Both the position numbers and the translations under genes were made by a program. The notes under the pieces were generated by a model, which saw only the letters and a list, made by a program, of their open reading frames with translations, had not been told where the DNA came from and made no database searches. This document shows positions 17,499 to 26,340 of a DNA stretch of 64,000 nt, piece after piece. Source of the stretch: Streptomyces sp. MMG1533 (GTDB lineage: Bacteria; Actinomycetota; Actinomycetes; Streptomycetales; Streptomycetaceae); NCBI RefSeq assembly GCF_001279775.1, contig NZ_LGDG01000248.1:62001-126000 (forward strand), written 5' to 3'. Each line of letters begins with the position of its first letter. Positions within the stretch are counted from its first letter, which is position 1.

Positions 17499-18731
17499 TC
17501 AGGTCGCCGCGCCGTCGATCTTCAGCTGGATGAGTTCCTCGTCGGAGAGACCGAGTTCGCGCAGGACCTCGTCGGTGTGCTCGGCGAACTGGGGCGCGCG
17601 GGTGAGGGAGACCGGTGTCTCGTCGAACTGGACGGGGTTGGCGACCAGTTCGCGCTGTCGTCCGTCCGCGTCCTCGATCGGCGCGATCAGGCCGTTGGCC
17701 CTCAGCGACTCGTCCTGCCCCACCTCCCACGCGTTCTGTACGGCGGCCCACTGGCCCTCGCCCCGGGACAGCACCTCGGTCCACTCGGCGAAGGTCCGCC
17801 CGCCGATGATCTCGGCGACGATCCCGGCGGCCTCACCGGCGTTCGCCGTGATCTTCTCGACGGTGTCGAAGCGTTCGTCGGTCGCGAGGTCCTCCCGGCC
17901 GGCGAGACGGCAGAACTCCGGCCAGTAGCGGCCCGGTTGGAGCATCGAGAACTCCAGCCACCGGCCGTCGGACGTCCGGTAGGCGCCGACCAGCGGATTG
18001 GTCGCCGAACCGTGCTTGGGGTACTCCCGCGGCGGCACCGGTCCCCCCACCATCAGCGCCTGGTTGACCGAGTACTGGGTGGCCCACGCGCCCACACCGA
18101 GCAGCGACACGTCGACCACCGACGGCTCACCCGTGACCTGGCGTGCGTAGAGCGCCGCGGCGATTCCGCCCGCGATGGTCATGCCGCCCATCGAGTCGCC
18201 GTAGGCACCGGACGGCATTCGCGTCATCCGGTCGGCTCCGGGCGGGGTCACGCCCGCCGCGCTGCCGCCGCGGGACCAGAACGCGGTGCTGTCGTAGCCG
18301 CCCTTGTTGCTCTCCGCGCCCCGGACGCCGAAGCCGCTTCCCCGTACGTAGATGATGTCCGGGTTGATGGCCCTGACATCCTCGAGGTCGATCTTCAGCT
18401 TGGCCCGCGCCCCGGGCAGGAAGTTCGTGAGGAACACGTCGCTCGACCGGACCAGATCCTCGAAGACCCGCCGCGTGGACGGCTTCTCCAGGGACAGCCC
18501 GATGCTGCGCTTGCCACGGTTCGGCCCCTCCATGATCGGGAAGAACGACGAGTCCTCACTCGCCACCGGCAGCCCGAGCACCCGCGTCAGACCGCGCTGG
18601 CCGTCGCCCCGCTCGGCGTGCTCGATCTTGATGACCTGGGCACCCCAGTCCGCGAGCACCGCGCCCGCCGCGGGCACGAAGGTGAACTGCGCGACTTCCA
18701 GGACCCGTACGCCCTCCATCGGTCGGTGCAT
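17499..18731 (-). CDS. Family III CoA-transferase (CaiB/BaiF)
   Basis: About 410 residues of the formyl-CoA-transferase fold. The N-terminal GVRVLEVAQF, GKRSIGLSLEK and the SGAYGDSMGG segment, with catalytic-type Asp179, place it in the CoA-transferase branch rather than the racemase branch (compare 36471-37634). ATG at 18731 follows AAGGAGG with eight-base spacing, so the longer in-frame reading is rejected. It sits between a ferredoxin gene and livK in the operon running from 22013. It would activate the imported acid by moving CoA from another thioester. Confidence 0.88.
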   Translation of the reverse strand: MHRPMEGVRVLEVAQFTFVPAAGAVLADWGAQVIKIEHAERGDGQRGLTRVLGLPVASEDSSFFPIMEGPNRGKRSIGLSLEKPSTRRVFEDLVRSSDVFLTNFLPGARAKLKIDLEDVRAINPDIIYVRGSGFGVRGAESNKGGYDSTAFWSRGGSAAGVTPPGADRMTRMPSGAYGDSMGGMTIAGGIAAALYARQVTGEPSVVDVSLLGVGAWATQYSVNQALMVGGPVPPREYPKHGSATNPLVGAYRTSDGRWLEFSMLQPGRYWPEFCRLAGREDLATDERFDTVEKITANAGEAAGIVAEIIGGRTFAEWTEVLSRGEGQWAAVQNAWEVGQDESLRANGLIAPIEDADGRQRELVANPVQFDETPVSLTRAPQFAEHTDEVLRELGLSDEELIQLKIDGAAT

Positions 18732-18775
18732 CCCACCGGCCTCCTTGTCTGCTTCCTTGAAAAGACGGCCGGACG

Positions 18776-18964
18776 TCACTCGACGGTGATGGCTCGCTCC
18801 GGGCAGGCCCATGCGCCCTCGCGGGCTTCCTTCTCGCGCCCCGCCGGGACCTCCCCGTCGAGGGGCACGGCGTAACCGCTGTCGTCCAGTTCGAACAGCT
18901 CCGGGGCGGTGGCCGCGCAGCGCGCGTGCCCGGAGCACAGTTGCGTGTCAATCGTGATCTTCAT
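18776..18964 (-). CDS. 3Fe-4S ferredoxin
   Basis: A 62-residue acidic ferredoxin with Cys10, His13, Cys16 (CSGHARC) and Cys54 before Pro. The Cys-x-x-His-x-x-Cys spacing replaces the fourth ligand and is typical of actinobacterial 3Fe-4S ferredoxins that feed cytochromes P450. Its start overlaps the stop of the dehydrogenase upstream (ATGA). The natural partner in the window is the P450 at 6991-8190, in another operon that appears to share the same operator motif. Confidence 0.9.
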   Translation of the reverse strand: MKITIDTQLCSGHARCAATAPELFELDDSGYAVPLDGEVPAGREKEAREGAWACPERAITVE

Positions 18965-19800
18965 CGAACCACTCCGTTCTCGAGGGCGGTGACCTCGCCG
19001 AGGTTCATCGGCCCGTCCTGCGCCGCGGCCAGCAGCTCCGAGAGGTCCACGCCCGCCTCGGCCGCGGCGGCCCCGCAGGCCGCCAGGTCCTTGCGGAGGA
19101 AGGGCGCGACGGCGGCGACGTAGCGCTCGACTCCGCCTCGGGCGGCGATGTACCGCCCGGCGGTGCTTCCCCCGCTGCTGACCGCGAGGGCCTCCAGCAG
19201 GGTGTTCTCCGCGACGCCCATCGCGCTGCCGGCCGCCAGCCCGCGCAGGGTCACCTGGGTGATCGCGGCGAACAGCAGGTTGTTGAGCAACTTCACCCGC
19301 AGCGCCGAACCGCGCGCGCCGGTCGTGACGACCGGGTCGGCGTACGCGCCGACCACCTGACGTGCCGTCACGAGGTGTTCGGGCTCGCCGCCGAGGAAGA
19401 CGGTGAGGCGGCCCGCGCGGACGGCGTCCGCCGTTCCGCTGAACGCCGCGTCGACGATCGCGGCCCTGCCGCCGGGCGCGAACGCGTCCAGGCGGTCCAG
19501 CGTCGCCGGAGTCCCGGTGGTGTGCGACAGCAGCACCGTGCCGGCGTCCATGGCCGCGACGATCTCGGGCAGCACGTCGAGCATCTGGTCGTCGCTGTAC
19601 AGGCAGCTGACGACGGCGTCACAGGCGGCGACGTCCCTTGCCCGGTCGACGAGTTCGGCGCCGGCGGCCGAGAGCCGGTCCCGGACCTCCGCCCGGCGGG
19701 CGTGGAGGCGGACCCGATGGCCGGCCGCCAGCAGGCGTTCCGCCATCGGCTCGCCGATCTGCCCGGCGCCGAGGAACCCGATCGTGTGGACTGCGCTCAT
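18961..19800 (-). CDS. 3-hydroxyisobutyrate/6-phosphogluconate dehydrogenase-like protein
   Basis: About 279 residues of the beta-hydroxyacid dehydrogenase family. The N-terminal Rossmann motif is GFLGAGQIGEPMAERL, the substrate segment is VDAAFSGTADAVRAGRL, and KLLNNLL carries the catalytic Lys and Asn. ATG at 19800 behind a purine-rich GGGGCGGAG. NAD(P)-linked oxidation of a beta-hydroxy acid or reduction of an aldehyde acid is expected. It lies between a mycofactocin-type SDR and a ferredoxin in a tightly packed operon. Confidence 0.82.
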   Translation of the reverse strand: MSAVHTIGFLGAGQIGEPMAERLLAAGHRVRLHARRAEVRDRLSAAGAELVDRARDVAACDAVVSCLYSDDQMLDVLPEIVAAMDAGTVLLSHTTGTPATLDRLDAFAPGGRAAIVDAAFSGTADAVRAGRLTVFLGGEPEHLVTARQVVGAYADPVVTTGARGSALRVKLLNNLLFAAITQVTLRGLAAGSAMGVAENTLLEALAVSSGGSTAGRYIAARGGVERYVAAVAPFLRKDLAACGAAAAEAGVDLSELLAAAQDGPMNLGEVTALENGVVR

Positions 19801-19838
19801 CTCCGCCCCTTCGCACGAGATGCCGTCGGATGCCGTCG

Positions 19839-20651
19839 CTACGGCTTGTTCGTCGACCCCGCGTCGACCGTGAACTGCAGGCCCGTGACGTACCGCGCTT
19901 CCTCCGAGGCCAGGAACAGGACGGCGTTCGACACGTCCCGCGGCTCGACGAAGGGCGCGAGGGGGTTCATCGCGGCCAAGGCGAAGAGCGGTTCGCGCGC
20001 GGCGAGTTGCTCGATGGGCTCGCCGACGGTGATCCCCGTGTCGCTCACCCCGGTGGGATGGACAGTGTTCACCCGGATCCGGTGCGGTGCCAGCTCGTTG
20101 GAGAGCGCCTTCATCAGGCCCACCACCCCGTGCTTGCTGGCCACGTAGTGGGCGTACGGCACGTGGCCCCGGATACCGGCGGCCGAGCTGGTGATGATGA
20201 TCGACCCGCCCGCGGCGGCCTCGATCATCCCGGGAATCACGGCGCGTGCCGTGTTCCAGGCGCCCTTGAGATTGACGTCCACGACGACGTCCCAGGCCTC
20301 TTCGGACAGTTCCCAGGCGCGCCCTATGGTCATGATGCCGGCGTTCGCCACCACCACGTCGAGCCGGCCGAATTCGGTTGTCGCCGCGTCGACGGCGGCC
20401 CGGACCTCGGCGACCGAACGGACGTCGGCCTGCACGGCGACGCACCGGCGGCCCGTTGCCCGGACCAACTCCGCGGTCTCCTCCAGTTGTTCCTTCGTCG
20501 CGAGCGTGTACCGCAGCTCGTCGCTGATGTCATGGCAGACGTCGGTGATGACGACGTCCGCTCCTTCTTCCGCCAGCCGCACCGCGTGCGACCGGCCCTG
20601 GCCGCGGGCCGCTCCCGTGATGAGCGCGACCTTTCCCTCAACTCGCCCCAT
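19839..20651 (-). CDS. Mycofactocin-type short-chain dehydrogenase
   Basis: 270-residue SDR beginning MGRVEGKVALITGAARGQG and continuing SHAVRLAEEGADV. This GAARGQGR-HAVRLAEEGAD block is the signature of SDRs whose tightly bound NAD is recycled by the peptide redox cofactor mycofactocin. There is also the characteristic insertion before TGRRCVAVQADV. Catalytic residues: SSAAG serine region, YVASKHG Tyr/Lys. ATG at 20651 follows GGAGG and overlaps the 3' end of the 77-residue gene upstream. It probably oxidises a secondary alcohol of the substrate. A relative is encoded at 34255-35115. Confidence 0.87.
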   Translation of the reverse strand: MGRVEGKVALITGAARGQGRSHAVRLAEEGADVVITDVCHDISDELRYTLATKEQLEETAELVRATGRRCVAVQADVRSVAEVRAAVDAATTEFGRLDVVVANAGIMTIGRAWELSEEAWDVVVDVNLKGAWNTARAVIPGMIEAAAGGSIIITSSAAGIRGHVPYAHYVASKHGVVGLMKALSNELAPHRIRVNTVHPTGVSDTGITVGEPIEQLAAREPLFALAAMNPLAPFVEPRDVSNAVLFLASEEARYVTGLQFTVDAGSTNKP

Positions 20652-20871
20652 GTGAGCCTCCGTTCGGCCCGGACAGTTCGTCGACTGCCTCGCGCAGGGC
20701 CCGCAGCCGCGGTTCGAGGAGCTCCCGCTCCGCCCGGTCGCCGTCACCGAGTTCGGCGAGGCGTGCCTCCGTCTCGGTGATCTCCGCCCGCAACCGCCCG
20801 GAGGCCTCTTCGCGGGTCAGCAGGTCCAGGTCCGTCCAGTCCGACCGCTCGGACTCCGGCAGCCTGCTCAT
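20638..20871 (-). CDS. Small charged protein of unknown function
   Basis: 77 residues, rich in Glu, Arg and Leu, with a heptad-like helical stretch (about residues 22-65) that could form a coiled coil. No family recognised. The gene is supported by its packing: the ATG overlaps the amidohydrolase TGA (ATGA), and its own stop lies inside the start region of the next SDR gene. A helper or regulatory subunit for the amidohydrolase is possible. Confidence 0.6.
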   Translation of the reverse strand: MSRLPESERSDWTDLDLLTREEASGRLRAEITETEARLAELGDGDRAERELLEPRLRALREAVDELSGPNGGSHGAS

Positions 20872-22013
20872 GCCGGGAGGTTGTAGAGACGGCGGGTGTT
20901 CAGCTCCACGATCTTGTGCACCTCGTCGTCCGGTACGTCGGCGAGAACCTCCGCGGCGTAGGCGCGGCTCTTGGGCCAGTACGAGTCGGAGTGCGGGTAG
21001 TCGCACTCCCAGGTGATCTTGTCGACGCCGACGTGGTGCCGTACCTCCACACCGAAACGGTCGTCGATGAAGCAGCCGTGGAAGTGCTTGTGGAACAGCT
21101 CCGAGGGCCGCACGCTCTGGTTGACGTTCTGGTAGAAGCGGTGCCGCTCCCAGGTGCCGTCGGCGCGCTCCAGCAGATAGGGAATCCAGCCGATCCCGCC
21201 CTCGGACAGGCCGATCTTCAGCTTGGGGTGCTTGTGCAGCACCGGGGAGAACAGCAGGTCGGCGGTGGCGAACATGGCGTTGCAGCCGAACAGGGTGATC
21301 GTCACCGCGAACGGGGCCTCCTCGGCCGTTTTCGGCGGCTTGCCCGAGGTGCCGAAGTGCAGGCACACGGGCATGTCGGTCTCCTCGGCCGCCGAGAACA
21401 TGGGGTCCCAGTAGTCGGTGTGGAAGGAGGGCAGTCCGCGCGGGGCGGGGTTCTCCGGGAAGGAGATCGCCTTCGCCCCCTTGGCCGCGGTCCGGTGGAT
21501 CTCCTCGACGCAGAGCTGCACATCCCACATCGGCATGATGACCAGCGGGATGAGCCGCCCCGGCGCGGTGGCGCACCACTCGTCGAGGACGAAGTCGTTC
21601 CACGCCTGCACACACAGCAGTGCCAGCTCACGGTCCTTGCCGTCCAGGAAGACATGGCCGGAGAACCCCGGGAAGGACGGGAAGCACAGGGCGCCCCACA
21701 CCCCGTCCAGGTCCATGTCCCGCAGTCGGGCCTTGGGGTCGTAGCACCCCGGGATCATCTCGTCGTAGCGGGTCGGCTCCATGCCGAACTCCTCGGGCTT
21801 CTTGCCCGCGACCGCGTTCAGGCCGATGTAGGGGTAGATCCGGTCCTCGTAGACCCACACCTCGGCCGGGGCCTGGCCCTCTCCTCGCGGTTGCTCCACG
21901 ATCCGCGGACCTGTCTCCCGGTACTTCGCCGGCAACCGGTCCGACCACAACCGCGGGGGCTCGATCAGATGGTCGTCGGTCGACAGGAGTTTCATCCAAG
22001 GCTGCAACGGCAT
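20868..22013 (-). CDS. Amidohydrolase family 2 protein (metal-dependent hydrolase/decarboxylase)
   Basis: About 381 residues. The N-terminal STDDHLIEPP corresponds to the DxH-type metal motif of amidohydrolase-2 enzymes. VCLHFG holds a further His, HHVGVDKITWECDYPHSDSYWP carries the late Asp, and the C-terminus NTRRLYNLP is typical. Members include ACMS-type and hydroxybenzoate decarboxylases and some C-C hydrolases. ATG at 22013 has GAGGGAG upstream. It is the first gene of the long operon ending with livF, with operator-like site 4 97 bases before it. Decarboxylation or C-C hydrolysis of a ring-derived acid is a reasonable guess. Confidence 0.85.
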   Translation of the reverse strand: MPLQPWMKLLSTDDHLIEPPRLWSDRLPAKYRETGPRIVEQPRGEGQAPAEVWVYEDRIYPYIGLNAVAGKKPEEFGMEPTRYDEMIPGCYDPKARLRDMDLDGVWGALCFPSFPGFSGHVFLDGKDRELALLCVQAWNDFVLDEWCATAPGRLIPLVIMPMWDVQLCVEEIHRTAAKGAKAISFPENPAPRGLPSFHTDYWDPMFSAAEETDMPVCLHFGTSGKPPKTAEEAPFAVTITLFGCNAMFATADLLFSPVLHKHPKLKIGLSEGGIGWIPYLLERADGTWERHRFYQNVNQSVRPSELFHKHFHGCFIDDRFGVEVRHHVGVDKITWECDYPHSDSYWPKSRAYAAEVLADVPDDEVHKIVELNTRRLYNLPA

Positions 22014-22109
22014 CGTCGCGCTCCCTCGTCGTGATCGCCCCGAACACACGCAGTGCACAGCCGCACAGCAGGCGCGCTGGCATCCAGACTCTACATCGAC
22101 AGGTGGATT

Positions 22110-22119
22110 ACGTATACTG
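22110..22119. promoter_or_regulatory. Palindromic operator-like site 4 (ACGTATACTG)
   Basis: GTATAC centre with GGATT on the left and TTCTGAAT on the right, the weakest outer match of the nine. It lies in the middle of the 210-base divergent region between the amidohydrolase operon (minus) and the DUF35-aldolase gene (plus), which supports it as a shared control site. Confidence 0.5.
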
Positions 22120-22223
22120 TTCTGAATCGCCTCCTGGGAAAGAGCGGCGTTCTGCGGGGCCACGGGCCACACCCTCTACACATTAAGGTCACCCATATCT
22201 TGAGTGATGCGAAGGAGCACGAC

Positions 22224-23888
22224 ATGGCCGTCCCCGCACCGGTCCGCCCCCTGCCCCAACCCACGCTCGCCAGCGCCGAGTTCTGGAAGGCCGGTGCCGA
22301 CGGCGTGCTGCGGATCTCCCGGTGCGGCGACTGCGGGCGCCGCTTCCATCCGCCGTTGCCGGTGTGCCCGTCCTGCCGTAGCCGTGCGGTCTCGCTCGAA
22401 CCGACCTCCGGGAAGGCGGTGGTCGTCGGGTTCAGCGTCACCCACCAGACCTGGCTGCCCCGCTTCCCGCCGCCGTACGTCGTGGCCGTGGTCGCCCTCG
22501 CCGAGGACGACCGGGCGCGGCTGACGACCAACATCGTCGGGTGCGCGCCGGACGAGGTACGCGTCGGGATGCGGATCCGGGTGCGCTTCGAGCATCACGA
22601 GGACCTTCACATCCCCCTGTTCGAGCCCGACTTGGAGACCGAGGCCGCCGAGGGGCCCGGCCCGCTGCCGGCCCCCCGCGAGGTCCGCTCGGCCCTGCGG
22701 CCCATGGCCTCCCCCCGGAAGTACGAGGACAGGGTCGCGCTGACCGGCGTCGGGCAGTCCCGGGTGGGCCGGCGGCTCATGGCCGACCCCGTCTCGCTGA
22801 CCGTCGACGCGTGCCTGGCCGCGGTGGCGGACGCGGGGCTCGAACTCGACGAGATCGACGGGCTGTCCACGTATCCGGCGGTGACCCCGACCGGTCTGAG
22901 CGAGGGCGGGATCACCGCGCTGTCCGAGGCGTTGCAGCTGCGCCCCGCGTGGGTCAACGGCGGTAGCGAGGTGCCCGGGCAGATCGGCTCCATCACCGCC
23001 GCCATGCTCGCGGTCGCCTCGGGGCTGTGCCGGCATGTGCTGTGCTTCCGTACGGTCTGGGAGTCCTCGCACGCCGCTCTGGTCCGCTCCGGTGAGTGGC
23101 CGCCCGCGGGCGGCCGGGCCACCGGGATGTTCGAGTGGCGCACCCCGTTCGGGGCCGTGTCGGCCGCGCAGTGGATCGCCTGCAACGCCTCGCACTACAT
23201 GCATCGTTACGGTGTCGGCCGGGAGGCCCTCGGCGCCATCGCCGTCACCGCGCGGGCGGGCGCGGCACGCAACCCGGAGGCGCTCTACCGCGAACCGCTC
23301 ACCCTCGACGACTACTTCGACGCCCGCATGGTGACCACGCCGTTCGGGCTGTACGACTGCGACGTGCCGTGCGACGGCGCGGTGGCCGTCGTCGTCTCGG
23401 CGGTGGAGACCGCCGCCGACCGCCCGAAGCCGCCGGTCCTGGTCGAGGCCGTCGGCACGGCGATCCTCGAACGGCTCAGCTGGGACCAGGACACCCTCAC
23501 CCACACCCCGCAGTCCTTCGGCCCCTCGGCCCATCTGTGGACCCGCACCGACCTGACCCCCGCCGACGTCGATGTCGCCCTGCTCTACGACGGGTTCACG
23601 TTCAACGCGCTGTCCTGGATGGAGGGCCTCGGCTTCTGCGGGCCGGGCGAGGCGACCGGCTTCATCGACGGCGGCAAGACGATCGCGCTCGACGGCAGAC
23701 TCCCGCTCAATCCGCACGGCGGGCAGCTGTCGGCGGGCCGGTTGCACGGGTACGGGTTCGTCCGCGAGGCGATGCTGCAGTTGCGCGGCGAGGCCCACGG
23801 ACGGCAGGTCGAGGGCGCCCGGGCGGCCGTGGTCACCTCGGGCGGCGGAGTGCCGTCCGGGGCGATGCTGTTGAGAAAGGCGCAGTGA
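22224..23888 (+). CDS. DUF35 zinc-ribbon/OB-fold fused to thiolase-like aldolase
   Basis: 554-residue two-domain protein. Residues about 15-140 are a DUF35 domain: Cys34, Cys37, Cys48 and Cys51 form a zinc ribbon followed by an OB fold. Residues about 165-554 are an SCP-x/lipid-transfer-type thiolase-like domain (LTGVGQSRVGRR, then LNPHGGQLSAGRLHGYG in its C-terminal lobe) with no clear nucleophilic thiolase Cys. In mycobacterial cholesterol catabolism the ChsH2 DUF35 domain and the Ltp2 aldolase are separate polypeptides that together cut the 17-hydroxy side-chain CoA ester; here the two parts are fused. ATG at 22224 is chosen for its GAAGGAG site; an upstream in-frame start lacks one. Confidence 0.88.
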   Translation: MAVPAPVRPLPQPTLASAEFWKAGADGVLRISRCGDCGRRFHPPLPVCPSCRSRAVSLEPTSGKAVVVGFSVTHQTWLPRFPPPYVVAVVALAEDDRARLTTNIVGCAPDEVRVGMRIRVRFEHHEDLHIPLFEPDLETEAAEGPGPLPAPREVRSALRPMASPRKYEDRVALTGVGQSRVGRRLMADPVSLTVDACLAAVADAGLELDEIDGLSTYPAVTPTGLSEGGITALSEALQLRPAWVNGGSEVPGQIGSITAAMLAVASGLCRHVLCFRTVWESSHAALVRSGEWPPAGGRATGMFEWRTPFGAVSAAQWIACNASHYMHRYGVGREALGAIAVTARAGAARNPEALYREPLTLDDYFDARMVTTPFGLYDCDVPCDGAVAVVVSAVETAADRPKPPVLVEAVGTAILERLSWDQDTLTHTPQSFGPSAHLWTRTDLTPADVDVALLYDGFTFNALSWMEGLGFCGPGEATGFIDGGKTIALDGRLPLNPHGGQLSAGRLHGYGFVREAMLQLRGEAHGRQVEGARAAVVTSGGGVPSGAMLLRKAQ

Positions 23889-23909
23889 CCCGGCGTCGAC
23901 GACGCCGGG
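23889..23909. terminator. Hairpin after the DUF35-aldolase gene
   Basis: Perfect 9-bp stem CCCGGCGTC/GACGCCGGG with a three-base loop, beginning directly after the stop codon and lying between convergent genes. No T-run follows, as is usual in this GC range. Confidence 0.5.
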
Positions 23910-23944
23910 CCCCAACGCCTCGGTGAAACCGGTGGGCAAAACCG

Positions 23945-24691
23945 TCACGAGGTCGCCAGTTGGGCCTCCGACCGCCCCTTCCCCTCCGCGAGCTCCGCCT
24001 CCTCGTGCTTGATCGCGCGCAACAGCACGATCGGCGTGGCGATCTTCCAGACGAAGTACACCAAGGTGGGAATCACGTTCGCGAGCAGTCCGTTCCACGC
24101 GAACGGCCCGGTCTTGGTGATGAAGACGAAGGCTCCCGGGATGAGGAACACCCCGAGCACGAGGTTCAGCCAGCCGAACCAGCGGGGGAAGACCGGCTTG
24201 TCGCGGCGGTCGATGAATGCTCCGTACCCGATCGACCAGACCTGCAGGACGAAGATGCAGGCGTTGCCCACCAGCATGAGATTGAACGTGTCGGTCATCG
24301 CGGACAGGACGTCGGCGGAATGGACCTCCGGCCGGTATGCGGCGGCCGAGAGGATGGCCAGCGGGAAGAAGAACCCGATCGGGGCGACGACGCCGGTGAG
24401 GACCTGCGTCATGGACAGCAGGCCCCAGCCGCCTTCGATCCTCTTGAGCTGCAGGCTGGTCACCACGACGAAGGGGTATTCGAACGGGACGGTCAGCACC
24501 ATGATCGCCACACAGGTGAGGATCCCTGTCTGATTGTCCTTCAGGAACGTGACGACCTCGTCAGGGGTCATCGTCGGGTCCATGGGCGTGAGCAGGTTGC
24601 CGACGGCGTAGGCGACGATGAAGCCCGCCATCAGAATGAACCCGCACCACGCCGAGTAGCGCTGCAGTCTCATGTACAGGTCTTGCCGCAT
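23945..24691 (-). CDS. Integral membrane protein of unknown function
   Basis: 248 residues with about six hydrophobic helices and a charged C-terminal tail rich in Glu and Lys. No family recognised with certainty. ATG at 24691 follows AAAGGAG. It lies 32 bases downstream of the KstD-like gene on the same strand, so both form a two-gene operon. That association suggests a membrane step linked to ring-A dehydrogenation, such as substrate entry or electron transfer, but no haem or quinone motif is evident. Confidence 0.72.
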   Translation of the reverse strand: MRQDLYMRLQRYSAWCGFILMAGFIVAYAVGNLLTPMDPTMTPDEVVTFLKDNQTGILTCVAIMVLTVPFEYPFVVVTSLQLKRIEGGWGLLSMTQVLTGVVAPIGFFFPLAILSAAAYRPEVHSADVLSAMTDTFNLMLVGNACIFVLQVWSIGYGAFIDRRDKPVFPRWFGWLNLVLGVFLIPGAFVFITKTGPFAWNGLLANVIPTLVYFVWKIATPIVLLRAIKHEEAELAEGKGRSEAQLATS

Positions 24692-24723
24692 AACGGATCT
24701 CCTTTGATCTCGTTCCGGAGGAG

Positions 24724-26340
24724 TCAGCCGACCGTGCCGACGAGGTCGAGCACCGCGAGATACGCGAAGGCGATGCTCGAACCGATCGGGGTCCCGGCGC
24801 CCGGGTAGACGTGCCCCGACATCGCGGCCGCGGTGTTTCCGGCCGCGTACAGCCCGGCGATCGGCCGGCCGTCCTCGCGCAGCACCCGCGCGTTTTCGTC
24901 GGTCTTCAGGCCGCCCTTGGTGCCGATGTCCGACGGGACGATGGTCGCGACGTAGTACGGCGGGGTGTCGAGCGGCAGCAGCAGCGGGTTCGGCCAGTCG
25001 GGCGTGGGCGGCGCCGGGTAGTTCTGCGTGGGCTCGACGGCGGCGCCCAGCACGTGGTGGAACATCTGGTCCCAGGCGGTCTCGCCACGATGGAACTTCT
25101 CGTCGACCCCGGCGTGCGCATAGCCGTTGAACTCGTCGATCGTCTTGCGCAGAGCCTCGAGCGGCACGTCGATGAGCTTCGCCAGTTCCTCGAGGGTGTC
25201 GGCCTTCTTCAACGCGCCCGATGCGAACCACTCCGGGCTGACCGGCTGGTCGGACGGGCCGCCGAAGCTGTCCCGGTCGAGCTGCCGCTGGTCGAACACC
25301 CAGTGGGCCGGGATGTGCGAGACGCCCGTGGTCATGTGGAGCCGGACTATCTCGTGCCCGGCCTGGTCGTAGGGACGCGTCTCGTTGACGAAGCGTTCGC
25401 CCGCGGCGTTGACCCAGATCCCGCCTCGCGTGCCGGTGTGGAAGGTCGGGCGGCCGTCCGGCTGCACGAGGCCCGGCACGTACCAGGCCTCGTCGAGCAG
25501 ATCGGTGGCGGCACCGATCGCGATGCCTGCCTGGAGGGCGTCGCCCGTGTTGCCCGGGGCGCCATGGGACCACTCGCTGCTGCGCGCCACCGGCTGGTGC
25601 TTCCCGCGAAGCTCGCGATTGCGCTCGAAGCCGCCTGCCGCGAGGACCACACCCCGCTCGGCGCGGAACCTCACCGGTTCGCCGTCGCTCACCGCCTCCA
25701 CGCCGACGACCCTGCCTTGCTCGACGACCAGGCTTTCCAACGCGGTGTTGAGGCGGAGCGTGCCGTTACCGGTCTCCAGGAACGCCGCGAGCGCCCTGCC
25801 GATCAACGCGCGGCCACCGCTGAGGACCGGGCCCTCGTCGATGCCCCACCGCTCGGCGGGGATGGAGGTGCGCATCAGCCGGAGGTGTTCTCCGAGGTCG
25901 GCGACGGGAAGCGGCGGCGGGAAGACAGTGTGCCCGGCGGGGGAAGCACCGGGGGCCGACGGGTAGTACTCCGGCACGGGGCCGTACACGAACGACTGGA
26001 ACCACTCGTTCTTCTCCAGCTCGTCGATCAGTTGTGCGCCCGCCCGGAGATAGGCGTCCTGGAGCCGCTCCCGGGAGCTGTCGTCGACGACGCTGCGCAG
26101 ATACGTCCTCGCGTCCTCCACGTCGTCCTCGACGCCGGCCCGCCGCAGCGGCGCGGAGCCCGGAAACCACAGACCCGCACCGGAGTAGGCGGTCGTGCCG
26201 CCCACCAGGTCGGTCTTCTCGATGACGAGCGTGCGCAGGCCGCGCGACGCCGCCACATAGGCTCCGACCAGGCCTCCGCCCGATCCGACGACGATGACGT
26301 CATACGTCTCGTCGTGGTTGTCCTCATTGAGAGTCACCAT
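24724..26340 (-). CDS. kstD: 3-ketosteroid delta1-dehydrogenase-like flavoprotein
   Basis: 538-residue FAD_binding_2 enzyme. The N-terminal dinucleotide motif is VIVVGSGGGLVGAYVAASRG, followed by LVGGTTAYSGAG. LAAGGFERN and SDIGTKGGLKTDENARVL follow, and the C-terminal GHVYPGAGTPIG has Tyr512 and Gly516 in the spacing of the Tyr487/Gly491 pair that polarises the 3-keto group in Rhodococcus KstD1. These enzymes remove hydrogens from C1 and C2 of 3-ketosteroids, starting ring opening. ATG behind GGAGG. It diverges from the IclR gene. Delta4-dehydrogenases and other 3-keto-terpenoid dehydrogenases share the fold, so the exact substrate is open. Confidence 0.85.
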   Translation of the reverse strand: MVTLNEDNHDETYDVIVVGSGGGLVGAYVAASRGLRTLVIEKTDLVGGTTAYSGAGLWFPGSAPLRRAGVEDDVEDARTYLRSVVDDSSRERLQDAYLRAGAQLIDELEKNEWFQSFVYGPVPEYYPSAPGASPAGHTVFPPPLPVADLGEHLRLMRTSIPAERWGIDEGPVLSGGRALIGRALAAFLETGNGTLRLNTALESLVVEQGRVVGVEAVSDGEPVRFRAERGVVLAAGGFERNRELRGKHQPVARSSEWSHGAPGNTGDALQAGIAIGAATDLLDEAWYVPGLVQPDGRPTFHTGTRGGIWVNAAGERFVNETRPYDQAGHEIVRLHMTTGVSHIPAHWVFDQRQLDRDSFGGPSDQPVSPEWFASGALKKADTLEELAKLIDVPLEALRKTIDEFNGYAHAGVDEKFHRGETAWDQMFHHVLGAAVEPTQNYPAPPTPDWPNPLLLPLDTPPYYVATIVPSDIGTKGGLKTDENARVLREDGRPIAGLYAAGNTAAAMSGHVYPGAGTPIGSSIAFAYLAVLDLVGTVG

